Shown: positions 19,994 to 29,225, counted from the first letter of the stretch. The stretch is DNA of 64,000 nucleotides from Brucella anthropi ATCC 49188 (GCF_000017405.1 NC_009667.1:62001-126000); one strand, 5' to 3'. Numbers and translations are program-made. The notes: generated by a model from the letters alone, not told the origin.

Positions 19994-20683
19994 ATGACGA
20001 CTTATGTTTTTGCGCCGCCCCCGCAGCCTTTTTTGCCTGTGAAGGGAACGGACGCGCGCTTTCCCGTGCATCGCATCTATTGCGTCGGCCAGAACTACGC
20101 CGATCACGCCATCGAAATGGGCGGTGATCCGACCCGCAATCCGCCTTTCTTCTTCCAGAAGAATCCGGACAGCCTCGTGATCGAAGGCGGTGATTTCCCT
20201 TATCCGCCGAAGACCGAGGACGTGCATCACGAGATCGAACTTGTGGTGGCGTTGAAGGCCGGGGGCACCGACATTGCTGTCGAAAAGGCGCTGGACCATG
20301 TTTATGGCTACGCCGTTGGCATCGACATGACGCGCCGCGACCTGCAGGCCGTGGCCAAGAAGGCCGGGCGCCCGTGGGAAGTCGCGAAAGCTTTCGAACA
20401 CTCCGCACCCTGTTCGGCCATCGTGCCGGTGTCGGAAATCGGCCACCCGGAAAAGGCTGCGATTTCGCTCGCCATCAATGGCGAAACCCGCCAGTCGGGC
20501 GACCTCAATCAGATGATCTGGAAGGTGGCGGAAACCATTTCCTACCTGTCTTCGCTCTTTGAGCTGCAACCCGGCGATCTTATCTTTACGGGTACGCCTG
20601 CGGGCGTCGGACCGGTGAAGCGCGGCGACCGTCTGGAAGGCAAGGTCGACGGCGTGGCAACCCTCACCGTTACCGTAGTCTGA
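19994..20683 (+). CDS. Fumarylacetoacetate hydrolase family protein
   Basis: 229-residue FAH-superfamily enzyme (hydrolase of acylpyruvates such as fumarylpyruvate, or decarboxylase). Visible motifs: [25 protein letters not shown], the metal ligands in VHHEIELVV (E-x-E) and, further on, the Asp in [10 protein letters not shown], and the C-terminal [15 protein letters not shown]. The length fits fumarylpyruvate/acylpyruvate hydrolases. Start ATG at 19994 lacks a strong ribosome site. It is 93 bases after the kinase and 24 before a small RHH-like gene. Confidence 0.88.
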   Translation: MTTYVFAPPPQPFLPVKGTDARFPVHRIYCVGQNYADHAIEMGGDPTRNPPFFFQKNPDSLVIEGGDFPYPPKTEDVHHEIELVVALKAGGTDIAVEKALDHVYGYAVGIDMTRRDLQAVAKKAGRPWEVAKAFEHSAPCSAIVPVSEIGHPEKAAISLAINGETRQSGDLNQMIWKVAETISYLSSLFELQPGDLIFTGTPAGVGPVKRGDRLEGKVDGVATLTVTVV

Positions 20684-20707
20684 TTCTCTTCACGTGGAGG
20701 AGCATGA

Positions 20708-20899
20708 ATGAGCATCTATCTTCCTGATGACGTGCACGACGCTCTGGAGCGCTTCATCGCCGAAAAGCATCCTGGTCTCAACCAGACCGAGGCGATGACG
20801 CTTATCCTGCGCAAATGGCTGGTGCGCGAGGGCTATCTGTCGGCGGAGCCCGAACACGGCACACCGCCGGATGAACTGAACGCGACCAATGACGATTGA
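20708..20899 (+). CDS. Small ribbon-helix-helix-like protein
   Basis: 63 residues with a short strand (MSIYLPDDV) and two helices (HDALERFIAEKHPG, TEAMTLILRKWLVREGYL), resembling an RHH or antitoxin-like DNA-binding fold, and a short acidic tail. ATG at 20708 has GGAGGAG close upstream. No toxin-like gene is adjacent. Function unknown. Confidence 0.6.
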   Translation: MSIYLPDDVHDALERFIAEKHPGLNQTEAMTLILRKWLVREGYLSAEPEHGTPPDELNATNDD

Positions 20900-20917
20900 A
20901 CAAGGCAGCAATTGACT

Positions 20918-21130
20918 ATGGCCAAACAGCCGCCGGAAGGAGCGGGTCGCAAGACCGCGCTCGGGCGACGCCTTTTGATTCTCATGATTCTGGCAATTGT
21001 GCTCGTGATCGCGCTCGTCTGGATGAGCATTTATCTCTTCGATCCAAACGGCGGTCTAGACTTCGATGATCTCGGTATTTTTGCTTTTGATTTCAATGTG
21101 GTAGATGCAATGTCACCGCGCATTTTGTGA
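20918..21130 (+). CDS. Small single-pass membrane protein
   Basis: 70 residues: a basic N-terminus (GRKTALGRR), one strong transmembrane helix (residues about 22-42, LLILMILAIVLVIALVW) and an acidic/aromatic tail (FDPNGGLDFDDLGIFAFDF). It starts 18 bases after the RHH-like gene's stop and is probably in the same transcript. No family recognised. Confidence 0.6.
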   Translation: MAKQPPEGAGRKTALGRRLLILMILAIVLVIALVWMSIYLFDPNGGLDFDDLGIFAFDFNVVDAMSPRIL

Positions 21131-21294
21131 GTGCGTTAATCTTTTTGTTACCATTTGAAATATTCATTTTGGCCGAGCCCCGACGTTTAGCGCTTCCGTT
21201 TGCCGTCTTTTGCATGGTACATGATCCTCATCGACCGAAAGAATATTGACTGAAACGGGCGCTTTCCGATGCCTGTAAAGCCAAGAGGATCTGG

Positions 21295-21483
21295 ATGGCA
21301 TTCGAGGACATCAAGGCGGAAATTGCGCTGCTTTTCGAGCAAATGGTGAATCAGCCGCAAGACGCTCATGAAATCCGTGAAACGGTTCGCGAGAAGCTCA
21401 ATACGCTGCGGGCCAGTGGTTTGCCTCTGCCTGAAGATCTGGTCGAGCTTGAAAAACGCATCGAAAAAGATTTCGATTCCTGA
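21295..21483 (+). CDS. Small conserved hypothetical protein
   Basis: 62 residues, soluble, strongly helical and charged (AFEDIKAEIALLFEQMVNQ, then EIRETVREKLNTLRASGLP and LEKRIEKDF). Fifteen bases separate it from the transglycosylase gene, so the two are probably one operon. Function unknown. Confidence 0.62.
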   Translation: MAFEDIKAEIALLFEQMVNQPQDAHEIRETVREKLNTLRASGLPLPEDLVELEKRIEKDFDS

Positions 21484-21497
21484 GAACGGATCCGGTC

Positions 21498-22394
21498 ATG
21501 CGTTACGCGCTTTCCTCTTCTTCCTCCGCTGGTCTGGTCCGCAAGGGCCTCATGCTTCTTGGTTGTGCCGTGGCGCTCAGCGCCTGCAACACCACCAATG
21601 ACGGCAAGCCCGTGAAAACGGCGCTGATCACGCAGACCGATACCTCCAGCCAGACCGCTTCCGCAGCAGGCAGCGCTGCCAGTGCCACGGCCAATGCCGC
21701 AGGCACGGCGACTGCCGATGCGGGCGCTGCTGCCGGAACGCAGACCGTCGCAGCCGTGACCGATCCTTCCGATCCGGTCCTGCCTGCCGTTGTTCCCATT
21801 CCCGGCATTCGTGGCCAGTCCGAACCGATGATGGCCTATGCCGGTGCGCAGGCTGCCGCTTCGCCGGCATCCGTTGCCGCCAATATGGCGTTTGAGACAC
21901 CGGATCATGCGCCGGAAGAACTCGATGCGCTGATCACCAAATATTCCGTCGCCTATGACGTGCCGGAACGCCTTGTGCGCCGGGTCGTGCATCGCGAAAG
22001 CCGGTTCAATCCGGGCGCCCGCAACGGACCTTATTGGGGCCTGATGCAGATCAGCCATCCGACTGCGCGCGGCATGGGTTATACGGGCGCGGCCAAGGGT
22101 CTGCTCGATGCGGAAACCAATCTGAAATATGCGGTTCGCTATCTGTCCGGCGCCTATAAGGTCGCGGGCGGTGATGAAAGCCAGGCAGTCCGCTATTATG
22201 CGCGGGGCTATTATTACGATGCCAAGCGCAAGGGACTGTTGCAGGAAACCGGCCTCGACGGAAGCTGGAAGCGCAACGGACCGACCCGTGACGCAGCCGC
22301 TTCCATCCAGCCGGCATCCTTGCCGGAAGGTGGGACAGCACCGCTCCCCGGCGTCGCTCCCATTCAGGCTTCCTACGCACCGGCAGCGCAATAA
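21498..22394 (+). CDS. Lytic transglycosylase lipoprotein (SLT domain)
   Basis: 298 residues. N-terminal signal with lipobox ending in LSAC (Cys about 33), an Ala/Thr-rich linker up to residue 120, then an SLT domain (about 150-250): catalytic Glu in VVHRESRFNP, then GLMQISHPTARGMG and the sugar-site AVRYLSGAYK plus YYARGYY. It would cleave peptidoglycan glycan strands from the outer membrane side. The Pro/Ala-rich C-terminus is disordered-looking. It follows the 62-residue gene closely and is followed by an interspersed repeat. Confidence 0.9.
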   Translation: MRYALSSSSSAGLVRKGLMLLGCAVALSACNTTNDGKPVKTALITQTDTSSQTASAAGSAASATANAAGTATADAGAAAGTQTVAAVTDPSDPVLPAVVPIPGIRGQSEPMMAYAGAQAAASPASVAANMAFETPDHAPEELDALITKYSVAYDVPERLVRRVVHRESRFNPGARNGPYWGLMQISHPTARGMGYTGAAKGLLDAETNLKYAVRYLSGAYKVAGGDESQAVRYYARGYYYDAKRKGLLQETGLDGSWKRNGPTRDAAASIQPASLPEGGTAPLPGVAPIQASYAPAAQ

Positions 22395-22452
22395 ACTTCC
22401 TATCAACCAACTGTCATCTTGACGCTGCAAAGCGATGGCAGTTTCCTGTTGA

Positions 22453-22552
22453 GAGCGCATCCCGAAAAGTGTGAAACGGTTTTCGGAAAAGATGCGCGTT
22501 AAAACAAAGGACTAGAGCGCCGATCTGACCCAATCAGATCGAAACGCGCTCT
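22453..22552. repeat. Interspersed palindromic repeat, GAGCGC...GCGCTC family
   Basis: Begins GAGCGCATCCCGAAAAGTGT then GAAACGGTTTTCGG; second half has GATCTGACCCAATCAGATCG and ends AAACGCGCTCT. Same element as 5072-5169, in the 180-base space between the transglycosylase and hemolysin-III genes. Confidence 0.88.
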
Positions 22553-22575
22553 GGAACCGACGACAGGGAAATTTC

Positions 22576-23232
22576 ATGAATGTAAGACTGCCTCATCCAG
22601 TCAAATGGAAATATGACCGGGCCGAATTGTGGGCCGATGGCGTCATCCATGTTCTGGGTGTCGGGCTGGCGCTTGCGGGCGCCATTGCCATGCTGATCTA
22701 TTTCCTGCCGAACATGCCTGCGGCGACCTCGATTTCGTCGGGGGTCTATCTCGCGAGCCTTCTGGCGGCGCTCGGCATTTCGGCCGTCTACAATATCTGG
22801 CCGGTTTCCCCGACCAAATGGTTCCTGCGCCGTTTCGACCATTCGGCGATCTATCTGCTGATCGCCGGAACCTACACGCCTTTTGCCATGCATATGGGCG
22901 ACCGCGCTCTGCCGCTGCTTCTCTTCGTCTGGAGCGTGGCTTTCGTCGGCATCATGCTGAAACTGTTCATGCCGGGACGTTTCGACCGGCTGTCGATCCT
23001 GCTTTATCTGGCGCTCGGCTGGAGCGGCGTCATGGTCTACGACACCATGGTGCAATCGCTGCCGCCAGCCGTTTTCTGGCTGATTGCAGCCGGTGGCATG
23101 GTCTATTCGTTGGGGGTGATCTTCCATGTCTGGGAGCGCCTGCGGTTTCAGAATGCCATCTGGCACGGCTTTGTCGTGGTGGGCGCGGCACTGCATTATT
23201 GTGCTGTGTTTTTCGTTGGCGCATGGAACTGA
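22576..23232 (+). CDS. Hemolysin III family (PAQR/YqfA-type) membrane protein
   Basis: 218-residue integral membrane protein with about seven hydrophobic segments. It shows the family's conserved features: an early ELWADGVIHVLGV, the central RRFDHSAIYLLIAGTYTPF and the C-terminal GMVYSLGVIFHVWERLRFQNAIWH with the metal-binding-type histidines. Members are metal-dependent hydrolase-like membrane proteins; the physiological role is unclear. Single gene between two repeats. Confidence 0.9.
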   Translation: MNVRLPHPVKWKYDRAELWADGVIHVLGVGLALAGAIAMLIYFLPNMPAATSISSGVYLASLLAALGISAVYNIWPVSPTKWFLRRFDHSAIYLLIAGTYTPFAMHMGDRALPLLLFVWSVAFVGIMLKLFMPGRFDRLSILLYLALGWSGVMVYDTMVQSLPPAVFWLIAAGGMVYSLGVIFHVWERLRFQNAIWHGFVVVGAALHYCAVFFVGAWN

Positions 23233-23242
23233 AGCCCGCTCT

Positions 23243-23470
23243 ATTTCGGCTCTGACGGTCTGCAAATGGCGCACTTCTGCGCTTCCGGTGCTCATGTACC
23301 TAATGCATGTCTCCCAAAAGTGGGAACCGGTTTTGGGATAAAGACATGCAGGAAAACAAAAACTTAAAGCGTGTCGTATGACTACGATAAAATGCGACAC
23401 ACTTTAAAGTACACTCCGCTCCGGTTCTCGAATTGCACCATTTTCGTCGCGTCATAGCCAAAATAGCGAA
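23243..23470. repeat. Long palindromic repeat with an inserted second element
   Basis: Outer arms of about 59 bases pair imperfectly: left CTATTTCGGCTCTGACGGTC then TGCAAATGGCG ... TTCCGGTGCTCATGTAC; right GTACACTCCGCTCCGGTTCT then CGAATTGCACCATTTTCGTC and GCGTCATAGCCAAAATAG. About 100 bases are inserted at the centre. Confidence 0.82.
23301..23402. repeat. Element inserted in the palindrome centre
   Basis: Two hairpins in series: GCATGTCTCCCAAAAGTGGG - AACCGG - TTTTGGGATAAAGACATGC, and GTGTCGTATG - ACTACGATAAAATGCGACAC. The first carries the AAAGTGNGAANCGGTTTT core shared with five other places in the window. Confidence 0.75.
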
Positions 23471-23493
23471 CGGGCTTCGGAGCGCGTGATTGC

Positions 23494-26400
23494 TCAATGA
23501 AAGTCTCGCGAGTTCGGCATGATTTTTACATTCCGCGGATGATGCGCCATCTGGGATGGAGCGACGAGGCGCTGCGCTTCGCGTCCGCTCATTTCGATCA
23601 GTGCTGCCGAACGATCCTGCAGCTTTGACGCCACCAGATGCACGACCCCTTCGGGACTGCGCTGGAGGCGACCTTCGATATGGATCAGCCGCGCGCCCAT
23701 TACTTCGCGGCGAAACGCTTTCATGATTTTCGGCCAGACGACAATATTGGCGATGCCGGTTTCATCCTCGATGGTGAGAAACACCACGCCCTTGGCGCTG
23801 CCGGGGCGCTGGCGCACGGTGACGACGCCCGCCACTTTCATGCGGCGTCCATCGGCACCTTCCTGCACTGCGCGACAGGTTGAAACGCCTTCCGCTGCCA
23901 GACCCTCGCGCAGATATTGCAGCGGATGCCCTTTCAGCGAGAGCCGCGTCGTCTCGTAATCGGCAATCACATGCTCGGAAGCGGCCATTTCAGGAAGTTT
24001 TGTGCGCGGTTCCTCCGCCAGTTCGCTGGTTGCGGCGGCGCGGAACAGCGGCAGCGTTTCGTCATTGGGCAGACGGCGCACGGCCCACAGTGCTGCGCGG
24101 CGGTCGATATCGAGTGAGCCGAAGGCATCGGCATCGGCCAAAAGCGTGAAGGCGCGCCGGTCGAGCCGGAGACGCCGATGCATGTCCTCGATGGTGCGGT
24201 AAGGCTCCTGCCGGTCGGCAATCAGGAGTTCGGTGTCCCGTTTGGAAAACCCGTCGATCTGGCGGAAACCCAGCCGGAGCGCCGGTCGGATATCGAGCGT
24301 ATCCTCCAGCATATTATCCCAGTGACTGAAATTAACATCGACGGGCAGCACCGTCACGCCATGCTCGCGGGCATCGCGCACGATCTGGGCGGGTGCGTAA
24401 AAACCCATGGGTTGGGAATTGAGAAGCGCGGCGGCGAACACTTCCGGATGGTGGCACTTGATCCACGCGGAAATATAGACCAGATGGGCAAAGCTTGCCG
24501 CATGACTTTCGGGAAAGCCATATTCGCCGAAACCCTTGATCTGGTTGAAGCAGTTTTCGGCAAAGGTCCGGTCATAGCCACGATTGACCATGCCTTCGAT
24601 CATCTTTGTCTCCATCGTATGGATGGTGCCCATCTTGCGGAAAGTGGCCATGGCGCGGCGCAACTGGTTGGCCTCATCCGGTGTGAATTTTGCAGCCTCC
24701 ATGGCAATGCGCATCGCCTGTTCCTGAAACAGCGGCACGCCCTTGGTCTTACCGAGAATTTGTAGCAACTCGTCGGGCGGCCCGTACTCCGGCGCTGGCG
24801 ATGGCAAGGTGCAGGGTTCCTCATTGTTTCGCCGCCGCAGATAGGGATGGACCATGTCACCCTGAATGGGGCCGGGCCGCACAATGGCGACCTCGATGAC
24901 GAGATCATAGAACTCACGCGGGCGCAGGCGTGGCAGCATGTTCATCTGGGCGCGGCTTTCCACTTGAAACACGCCGAGCGAATCTCCCTTGCACAGCATG
25001 TCGTACACGGCTTCGTCTTCGCGCGGCAAATTGGCCAGCGTCAGCTTCTTGCCATCATATTTTTCCGGCTTGTGCTGGTGAATGAGATCAAAGGCCTTGC
25101 GGATGCAGGTGAGCATGCCGAGCGACAGCACATCGACCTTCATCAGCCCCACCTCGTCGATATCGTCCTTGTCCCATTCGATGAAGGAGCGGTCTTCCAT
25201 CGCCGCCGGGCCGATGGGCACGGTCTCGTCCAGTCGATCACGGGTCAGCACGAAGCCGCCGACATGCTGGGACAGGTGGCGCGGAAAGCCGATCAGCGTG
25301 ATGGCCAGTTCCACCGCGCGTCGGATGATGGGATTGTCGGGGTCGAGACCCGCCTGTCTGATATGCTGCTTGTCGATGCCGCCGCCCGATATGCCCCAGA
25401 CCGTATTGGCGAGCGCTGCCGTCACATCCTCAGTCAGCCCCAGCGCCTTGCCGACATCGCGGATCGCACTGCGGGACCGATAGCTGATGACGGTTGCGAC
25501 AATGGCCGCGCGATCTCTGGAATAGCGCTTATAGACATATTGCATCACCTCTTCGCGCCGCTCATGCTCGAAATCGACGTCGATATCCGGCGGTTCCTTT
25601 CGCTCCACCGAAAGAAAGCGCTCGAACAGGAGATCGACCTGTGTCGGGTCCACACCGGTGACGCCAAGGCAGAAGCAGACGACGGAATTGGCGGCCGAAC
25701 CACGCCCCTGACACAGAATATCTTCTCGGCGGGCATAGCTCACAATGTCATAAACCGTGAGAAAGTAAGCCGCATATTGCAGCTTTTCGATCAGCGCCAG
25801 TTCCTTGTGGATCAGCGTCTGCACCTTCGGCGGGATGCTGTTAGCGCCGTAATGACGAGCGGCACCTTCCCAGGTGAGATCATGCAGATGTTGTTGCGGC
25901 GTCTTGCCGGGCGGCACCGGCTCGTCGGGATAATCATATTTCAGCTCATCAAGCTGGAAGGTGATGGGCGCGACGAAATCGGCGGTAGCCTCGACTGCTT
26001 CAGCGTAGTCGCGGAACAGCCGCAGCATTTCCTTTGGTGGTTTCAGGTGGCGTTCGGCGTTCTTTTCGAGAAGCTGCCCGGCTGCGAAAACAGTCGTGTG
26101 GTAGCGGGTTGCCGTCAGCACATCCTGAAGCGCGCGGCGGTCGGGATGATGATAGAGCACGTCATTGGTGGCGAGCAGCGGCACATTGGCTTCGGCTGCA
26201 AAACGGGCGATGCGTTCGGCCCGGCGTCCGTCATGGCCCTGATGCGGCATGGCGAGCGCCAACCAGACCGAGCCGGGGGCAGCTTGCGCAATCTCGGTCA
26301 GGCGCGCGGCAAAATCCGGTCTGTCGTCTTCAGGCGGAAAGACCGCGATCTGGAACTGTCGGGCGCGAAACAGCAGGTCGCCCCATTCGAGATGGCATTC

Positions 26401-26727
26401 GCCCTTGATGGCGGCGCGTGCCTTGCCCTCCGTCAGCAGGCGGCACAATTGCCCATAGGCCGGACGATCACGCGGATAGACGACCATATCCGGCGTGCCG
26501 TCGGTGAAGGACAGGCGACAGCCGATGAAAAGCCGGAAATCGCTCTTGTCGCGAAAATCCTTCCATGCCGCATGTGCCCGCACCACACCGGCCAGCGTGT
26601 TGCGGTCGGCAATGCCGATACCGGACAGACCAAGCTCATGCGCACGCGCTACCAGTTCCTGCGGATGCGACGCACCGCACAGGAAGGAGAAATTGCTGGC
26701 AGCAGCCATTTCGAAATAAGGAGCCAT
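23494..26727 (-). CDS. dnaE2: Error-prone DNA polymerase III alpha subunit DnaE2 (ImuC)
   Basis: 1077-residue C-family polymerase for SOS-induced translesion synthesis. An N-terminal PHP domain (FSFLCGASHPQELV) is followed by the palm with catalytic carboxylates in PPDIDVDFEHERREEV (about residue 400), then finger and thumb regions, helix-hairpin-helix and an OB fold near the C-terminus (VAGVVTVRQRPGSAKGVVFLTIEDETG). It lacks the C-terminal tau-binding extension of DnaE1. The ATG at 26727 shares one base with the imuB stop (TGATG); a GTG one codon earlier is also possible. Last gene of imuA-imuB-dnaE2. Confidence 0.95.
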   Translation of the reverse strand: MAPYFEMAAASNFSFLCGASHPQELVARAHELGLSGIGIADRNTLAGVVRAHAAWKDFRDKSDFRLFIGCRLSFTDGTPDMVVYPRDRPAYGQLCRLLTEGKARAAIKGECHLEWGDLLFRARQFQIAVFPPEDDRPDFAARLTEIAQAAPGSVWLALAMPHQGHDGRRAERIARFAAEANVPLLATNDVLYHHPDRRALQDVLTATRYHTTVFAAGQLLEKNAERHLKPPKEMLRLFRDYAEAVEATADFVAPITFQLDELKYDYPDEPVPPGKTPQQHLHDLTWEGAARHYGANSIPPKVQTLIHKELALIEKLQYAAYFLTVYDIVSYARREDILCQGRGSAANSVVCFCLGVTGVDPTQVDLLFERFLSVERKEPPDIDVDFEHERREEVMQYVYKRYSRDRAAIVATVISYRSRSAIRDVGKALGLTEDVTAALANTVWGISGGGIDKQHIRQAGLDPDNPIIRRAVELAITLIGFPRHLSQHVGGFVLTRDRLDETVPIGPAAMEDRSFIEWDKDDIDEVGLMKVDVLSLGMLTCIRKAFDLIHQHKPEKYDGKKLTLANLPREDEAVYDMLCKGDSLGVFQVESRAQMNMLPRLRPREFYDLVIEVAIVRPGPIQGDMVHPYLRRRNNEEPCTLPSPAPEYGPPDELLQILGKTKGVPLFQEQAMRIAMEAAKFTPDEANQLRRAMATFRKMGTIHTMETKMIEGMVNRGYDRTFAENCFNQIKGFGEYGFPESHAASFAHLVYISAWIKCHHPEVFAAALLNSQPMGFYAPAQIVRDAREHGVTVLPVDVNFSHWDNMLEDTLDIRPALRLGFRQIDGFSKRDTELLIADRQEPYRTIEDMHRRLRLDRRAFTLLADADAFGSLDIDRRAALWAVRRLPNDETLPLFRAAATSELAEEPRTKLPEMAASEHVIADYETTRLSLKGHPLQYLREGLAAEGVSTCRAVQEGADGRRMKVAGVVTVRQRPGSAKGVVFLTIEDETGIANIVVWPKIMKAFRREVMGARLIHIEGRLQRSPEGVVHLVASKLQDRSAALIEMSGREAQRLVAPSQMAHHPRNVKIMPNSRDFH

Positions 26728-28325
26728 CACGCAAACAGTCCGTGTAAAAACCAGCGCGGATGATTGGCACCGTCATAAAGGCCTTCGCGGAAAATCCAGA
26801 AGCGCTGGCCGTTCTCGTCTTCCACCCGGTAATAATCGCGCAGTTCCGGAACCGTGTGACCGATTGCGAGCCACCATTCCGGTTCGATCCTTTCCGGCCC
26901 CTCGGCAAGGCGCACATGATGGCGCACCCGCCGCCACAGGAAAAACGAAGGCGGGCTGTCGGGCACTTCCGCCACGCTTTCGATCAATTGTGGCGGGCGA
27001 AACAGTTTTATGGGGCGCGCTGGCGGGTCGTTGGGAAGTGCTGGGGGAAGTGCTGCTGTGTTTTCGTAATCGGCTTCGCCCTTGCTGTCCGTGTGAAGGG
27101 CAGGGCGCAGGCCGAAGGCCCGTTCAGGAATATGCGTGTTACGCGAAAAGGAAACGAGAACGCGGTTCTGTCCAAGCCGCGCCGAAAGCCGGTCGACAAG
27201 CTGACTAAACCCCGCTTCATCTTCCTCATGCTGGTCGAGCCCCGTCTGGCGCTGGGCGATTGCCGCACTGCGCAGCGCTGCCAGCCGGATCATGTCGAAG
27301 CCGAAACCGGCGTCGAGCGGGTCGGTCAAGGCATTGAGCCTTTCACGCGCAAGGCGCAGGAAAACCTTGTCGCTGCGCAAGGGCTGGCCGGTTTCGATGT
27401 GGATATGACGCACTTCGCCATCGACACGGAAGAAGGAGGACTCAATCAGAAGCGCGCCTTTTCCCTCCGGTTCAAGCTGCGTAAAAAGCTCCTGCGCCAG
27501 TTCCTGCAAGATGCGTTCAACCAGTTCCATTGCGGTAACCGGCTCTGACAGGCGGCGCTCGACGGTGCTGAGAGGCATGATGCGCAAGGGGGAAATCGGC
27601 GCGCGCTCCTGCCGCGCCAGCCGGTCGAGCCGGGTCGCAAGATCGGTGCCGAAGCGGGCGGTGAGTGCGGCGCGCGGAAGCCCCATCACATCGCCGATGC
27701 GTTTCAATCCGGCGCGCTTGAGGCCGGTTTCGGCAGCTTGCGTCAGTTCAAGCGCGGAGAGCGGCAGGCGGGGAAGCAAGCGGTCGGCCTCTGCTCTGCT
27801 GAAGACACTGCCCTTCGTTCTCCGTGCCAGAAGTCGCGCGGCAAAACTGTTATCGGCAATCGCCGCCTGTACGCCAAGCCCGGCCCGTTCCAGACGCCGG
27901 ATTGCATCGGCACGCATGGCGTCGAGCCCGCCAAAAAGATGCGCACAGCCGGTTATGTCGAGCATCAGCCCATGCGGCTCATCGAAGGCGACAAGCGGCG
28001 TGTAGCGCTCGCACCAATGGGCAAGACGCTTGAGCAATGCCGCATCATGTTCCGGTGCTGCCGTTGCCACTTCAAGCCGTTCCACGCGGGCGCGCGCATC
28101 CGTCAGTGCCATACCGGGAAAAAGGCCGAGCTTTGCCGCTCCGGCATCCACTGCTGTCAGGCGCAGCGCATTGGCCGTGCGTTCGGTCACAACCAAAGGC
28201 AGGCGCGGTTTGCCGTCAGGCGGAGCGCTGTTGCGAAGCCGGTCGGTCGGCAGAAACGGAAACCAGAGGGCGAGAAACAGACGTTCTGCCATCCCGTTCG
28301 TTAGCACCAAATTCCTGGGTTTCAT
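26727..28325 (-). CDS. imuB: Y-family polymerase-like protein ImuB
   Basis: 532 residues from the ATG at 28325; an ATG at 28292 (MAERLFLALWFP) is the other likely start. Related to Y-family polymerases, with the thumb-region helix-hairpin-helix (TGLKRAGLKRIGDVMGLPRAAL) but generally catalytically inactive in this family. It acts as the hub bringing DnaE2 to the sliding clamp and binding ImuA. A C-terminal DUF6504-like end (FWIFREGLYDG, WFLHGLFA) is present. Its 5' end overlaps imuA by 77-110 bases, its 3' end overlaps dnaE2 by one base. Confidence 0.9.
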   Translation of the reverse strand: MKPRNLVLTNGMAERLFLALWFPFLPTDRLRNSAPPDGKPRLPLVVTERTANALRLTAVDAGAAKLGLFPGMALTDARARVERLEVATAAPEHDAALLKRLAHWCERYTPLVAFDEPHGLMLDITGCAHLFGGLDAMRADAIRRLERAGLGVQAAIADNSFAARLLARRTKGSVFSRAEADRLLPRLPLSALELTQAAETGLKRAGLKRIGDVMGLPRAALTARFGTDLATRLDRLARQERAPISPLRIMPLSTVERRLSEPVTAMELVERILQELAQELFTQLEPEGKGALLIESSFFRVDGEVRHIHIETGQPLRSDKVFLRLARERLNALTDPLDAGFGFDMIRLAALRSAAIAQRQTGLDQHEEDEAGFSQLVDRLSARLGQNRVLVSFSRNTHIPERAFGLRPALHTDSKGEADYENTAALPPALPNDPPARPIKLFRPPQLIESVAEVPDSPPSFFLWRRVRHHVRLAEGPERIEPEWWLAIGHTVPELRDYYRVEDENGQRFWIFREGLYDGANHPRWFLHGLFA

Positions 28326-29067
28326 TGTTCCATTCCATGATCCATTGCCCGCATGTGCCGTGGCGATTGCGTTCCAGAACCGCCGAAAAGACAGGCTTGC
28401 CGGGTGCGTTCGCTCCACTTGAACGGGACGGCGCGGGCGCCACCCGCCAGCGGCTGACGGCAGCGCTTTGCACAGCCGTCCGGTGGCTCCGGAGCAGGAT
28501 GACGGGCAGCTGCGCGGTTTCTGTTGCCAGAAGCAGACGACGCGAAGCGGTCAGGTCGAGGCATTTCGGCTGGCCTGTCACCGAGGCGACGACGCCGGAA
28601 ACAAGATGCGAAGCCTTGCCGCCGGTTCCGGCTTCCAGCGCATCATTTGCCGCCTTCAGGACATCCTGTGCCGTGGGGCAGCGCACGATCAGAAGTCGCG
28701 ACGGATCGATCCCGAAGGCATGAAGTCCCGGCGGATAAAGCCCGCCATATTCACTTGCAGCACTTTCTTCCTCGATCCAGATAATCGGGCGACGAGGCTC
28801 TATGGCGCGTTCTGCCGCACGGGCGGCAAAGGCGAGCGCAAAGCCGGTCGCAGCCATATGCGCGCCGGGGTTTTCGGCAAAAACCTCATGCAGCGCGTCA
28901 CCTGCCAGACCATGCGGAAAGGCAGCATCCGCTCCGGCAAGGCCGAGCGTGAAACTGCGCGTCCGCCCGAAGTCCGTTTGTCCCTGATTTGCAAAACTGC
29001 CTTGCGGATCGTTGCCTTCAATGGTCGTAACCATGCGCCGCAGCGCCGCGATGTCGATGCCGCTCAC
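28216..29067 (-). CDS. imuA: Mutagenesis protein ImuA (RecA-like)
   Basis: 283 residues from a GTG at 29067. A RecA/SulA-like fold is suggested by EVFAENPGAHMAATGFALAFA and PIIWIEEESAASEYGGLYPPGL, the family's marker for the alphaproteobacterial ImuA. In the mutasome it supports ImuB and DnaE2 and has been linked to RecA. It is the first gene of the cassette, with a LexA box 20 bases upstream. Its 3' end runs well into imuB in another frame, a longer overlap than the usual few bases. Confidence 0.86.
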   Translation of the reverse strand: MSGIDIAALRRMVTTIEGNDPQGSFANQGQTDFGRTRSFTLGLAGADAAFPHGLAGDALHEVFAENPGAHMAATGFALAFAARAAERAIEPRRPIIWIEEESAASEYGGLYPPGLHAFGIDPSRLLIVRCPTAQDVLKAANDALEAGTGGKASHLVSGVVASVTGQPKCLDLTASRRLLLATETAQLPVILLRSHRTAVQSAAVSRWRVAPAPSRSSGANAPGKPVFSAVLERNRHGTCGQWIMEWNNETQEFGANERDGRTSVSRPLVSVSADRPASQQRSA

Positions 29068-29086
29068 GTCTAGATTCCATCTTTTT

Positions 29087-29101
29087 GTTCTCTATATGTT
29101 C
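29087..29101 (-). promoter_or_regulatory. LexA (SOS) box of imuA-imuB-dnaE2
   Basis: GAAC-ATATAGA-GAAC read on the minus strand, an exact match to the alphaproteobacterial LexA site GAAC-N7-GAAC, 20-34 bases before the imuA start. Confidence 0.9.
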
Positions 29102-29130
29102 TAGTATTGAATCGAGCGAGGCAAGAGTCA

Positions 29131-29204
29131 AGCGGGATCAGAAATCAGTCCAGTGGACTGATTTCCTTGCGTAGGCGTTTCACACTTTTCGGGATACGCT
29201 CTAT
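29131..29204. repeat. Interspersed repeat with CAGTCCA palindrome
   Basis: On the minus strand it reads AGAGCGTATCCCGAAAAGTG, TGAAACGCC..., then the 15-base palindrome CAGTCCACTGGACTG and TTTCTGATCCCGCT. The same order is present at 51704-51789. Confidence 0.8.
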
Positions 29205-29225
29205 CATCGCGATAGTGGTTTTGGA

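Noticed and set aside
20708..20899. Possible antitoxin of a toxin-antitoxin pair
   Set aside because: No toxin-like neighbour; the next gene is a single-pass membrane protein with no resemblance to known toxins, so I leave it as RHH-like only.
24847..26763. 638-codon open frame on the plus strand opposite dnaE2
   Set aside because: It is the antisense of the DnaE2 coding sequence in GC-rich DNA; the translation has no recognisable domain and no ribosome site.
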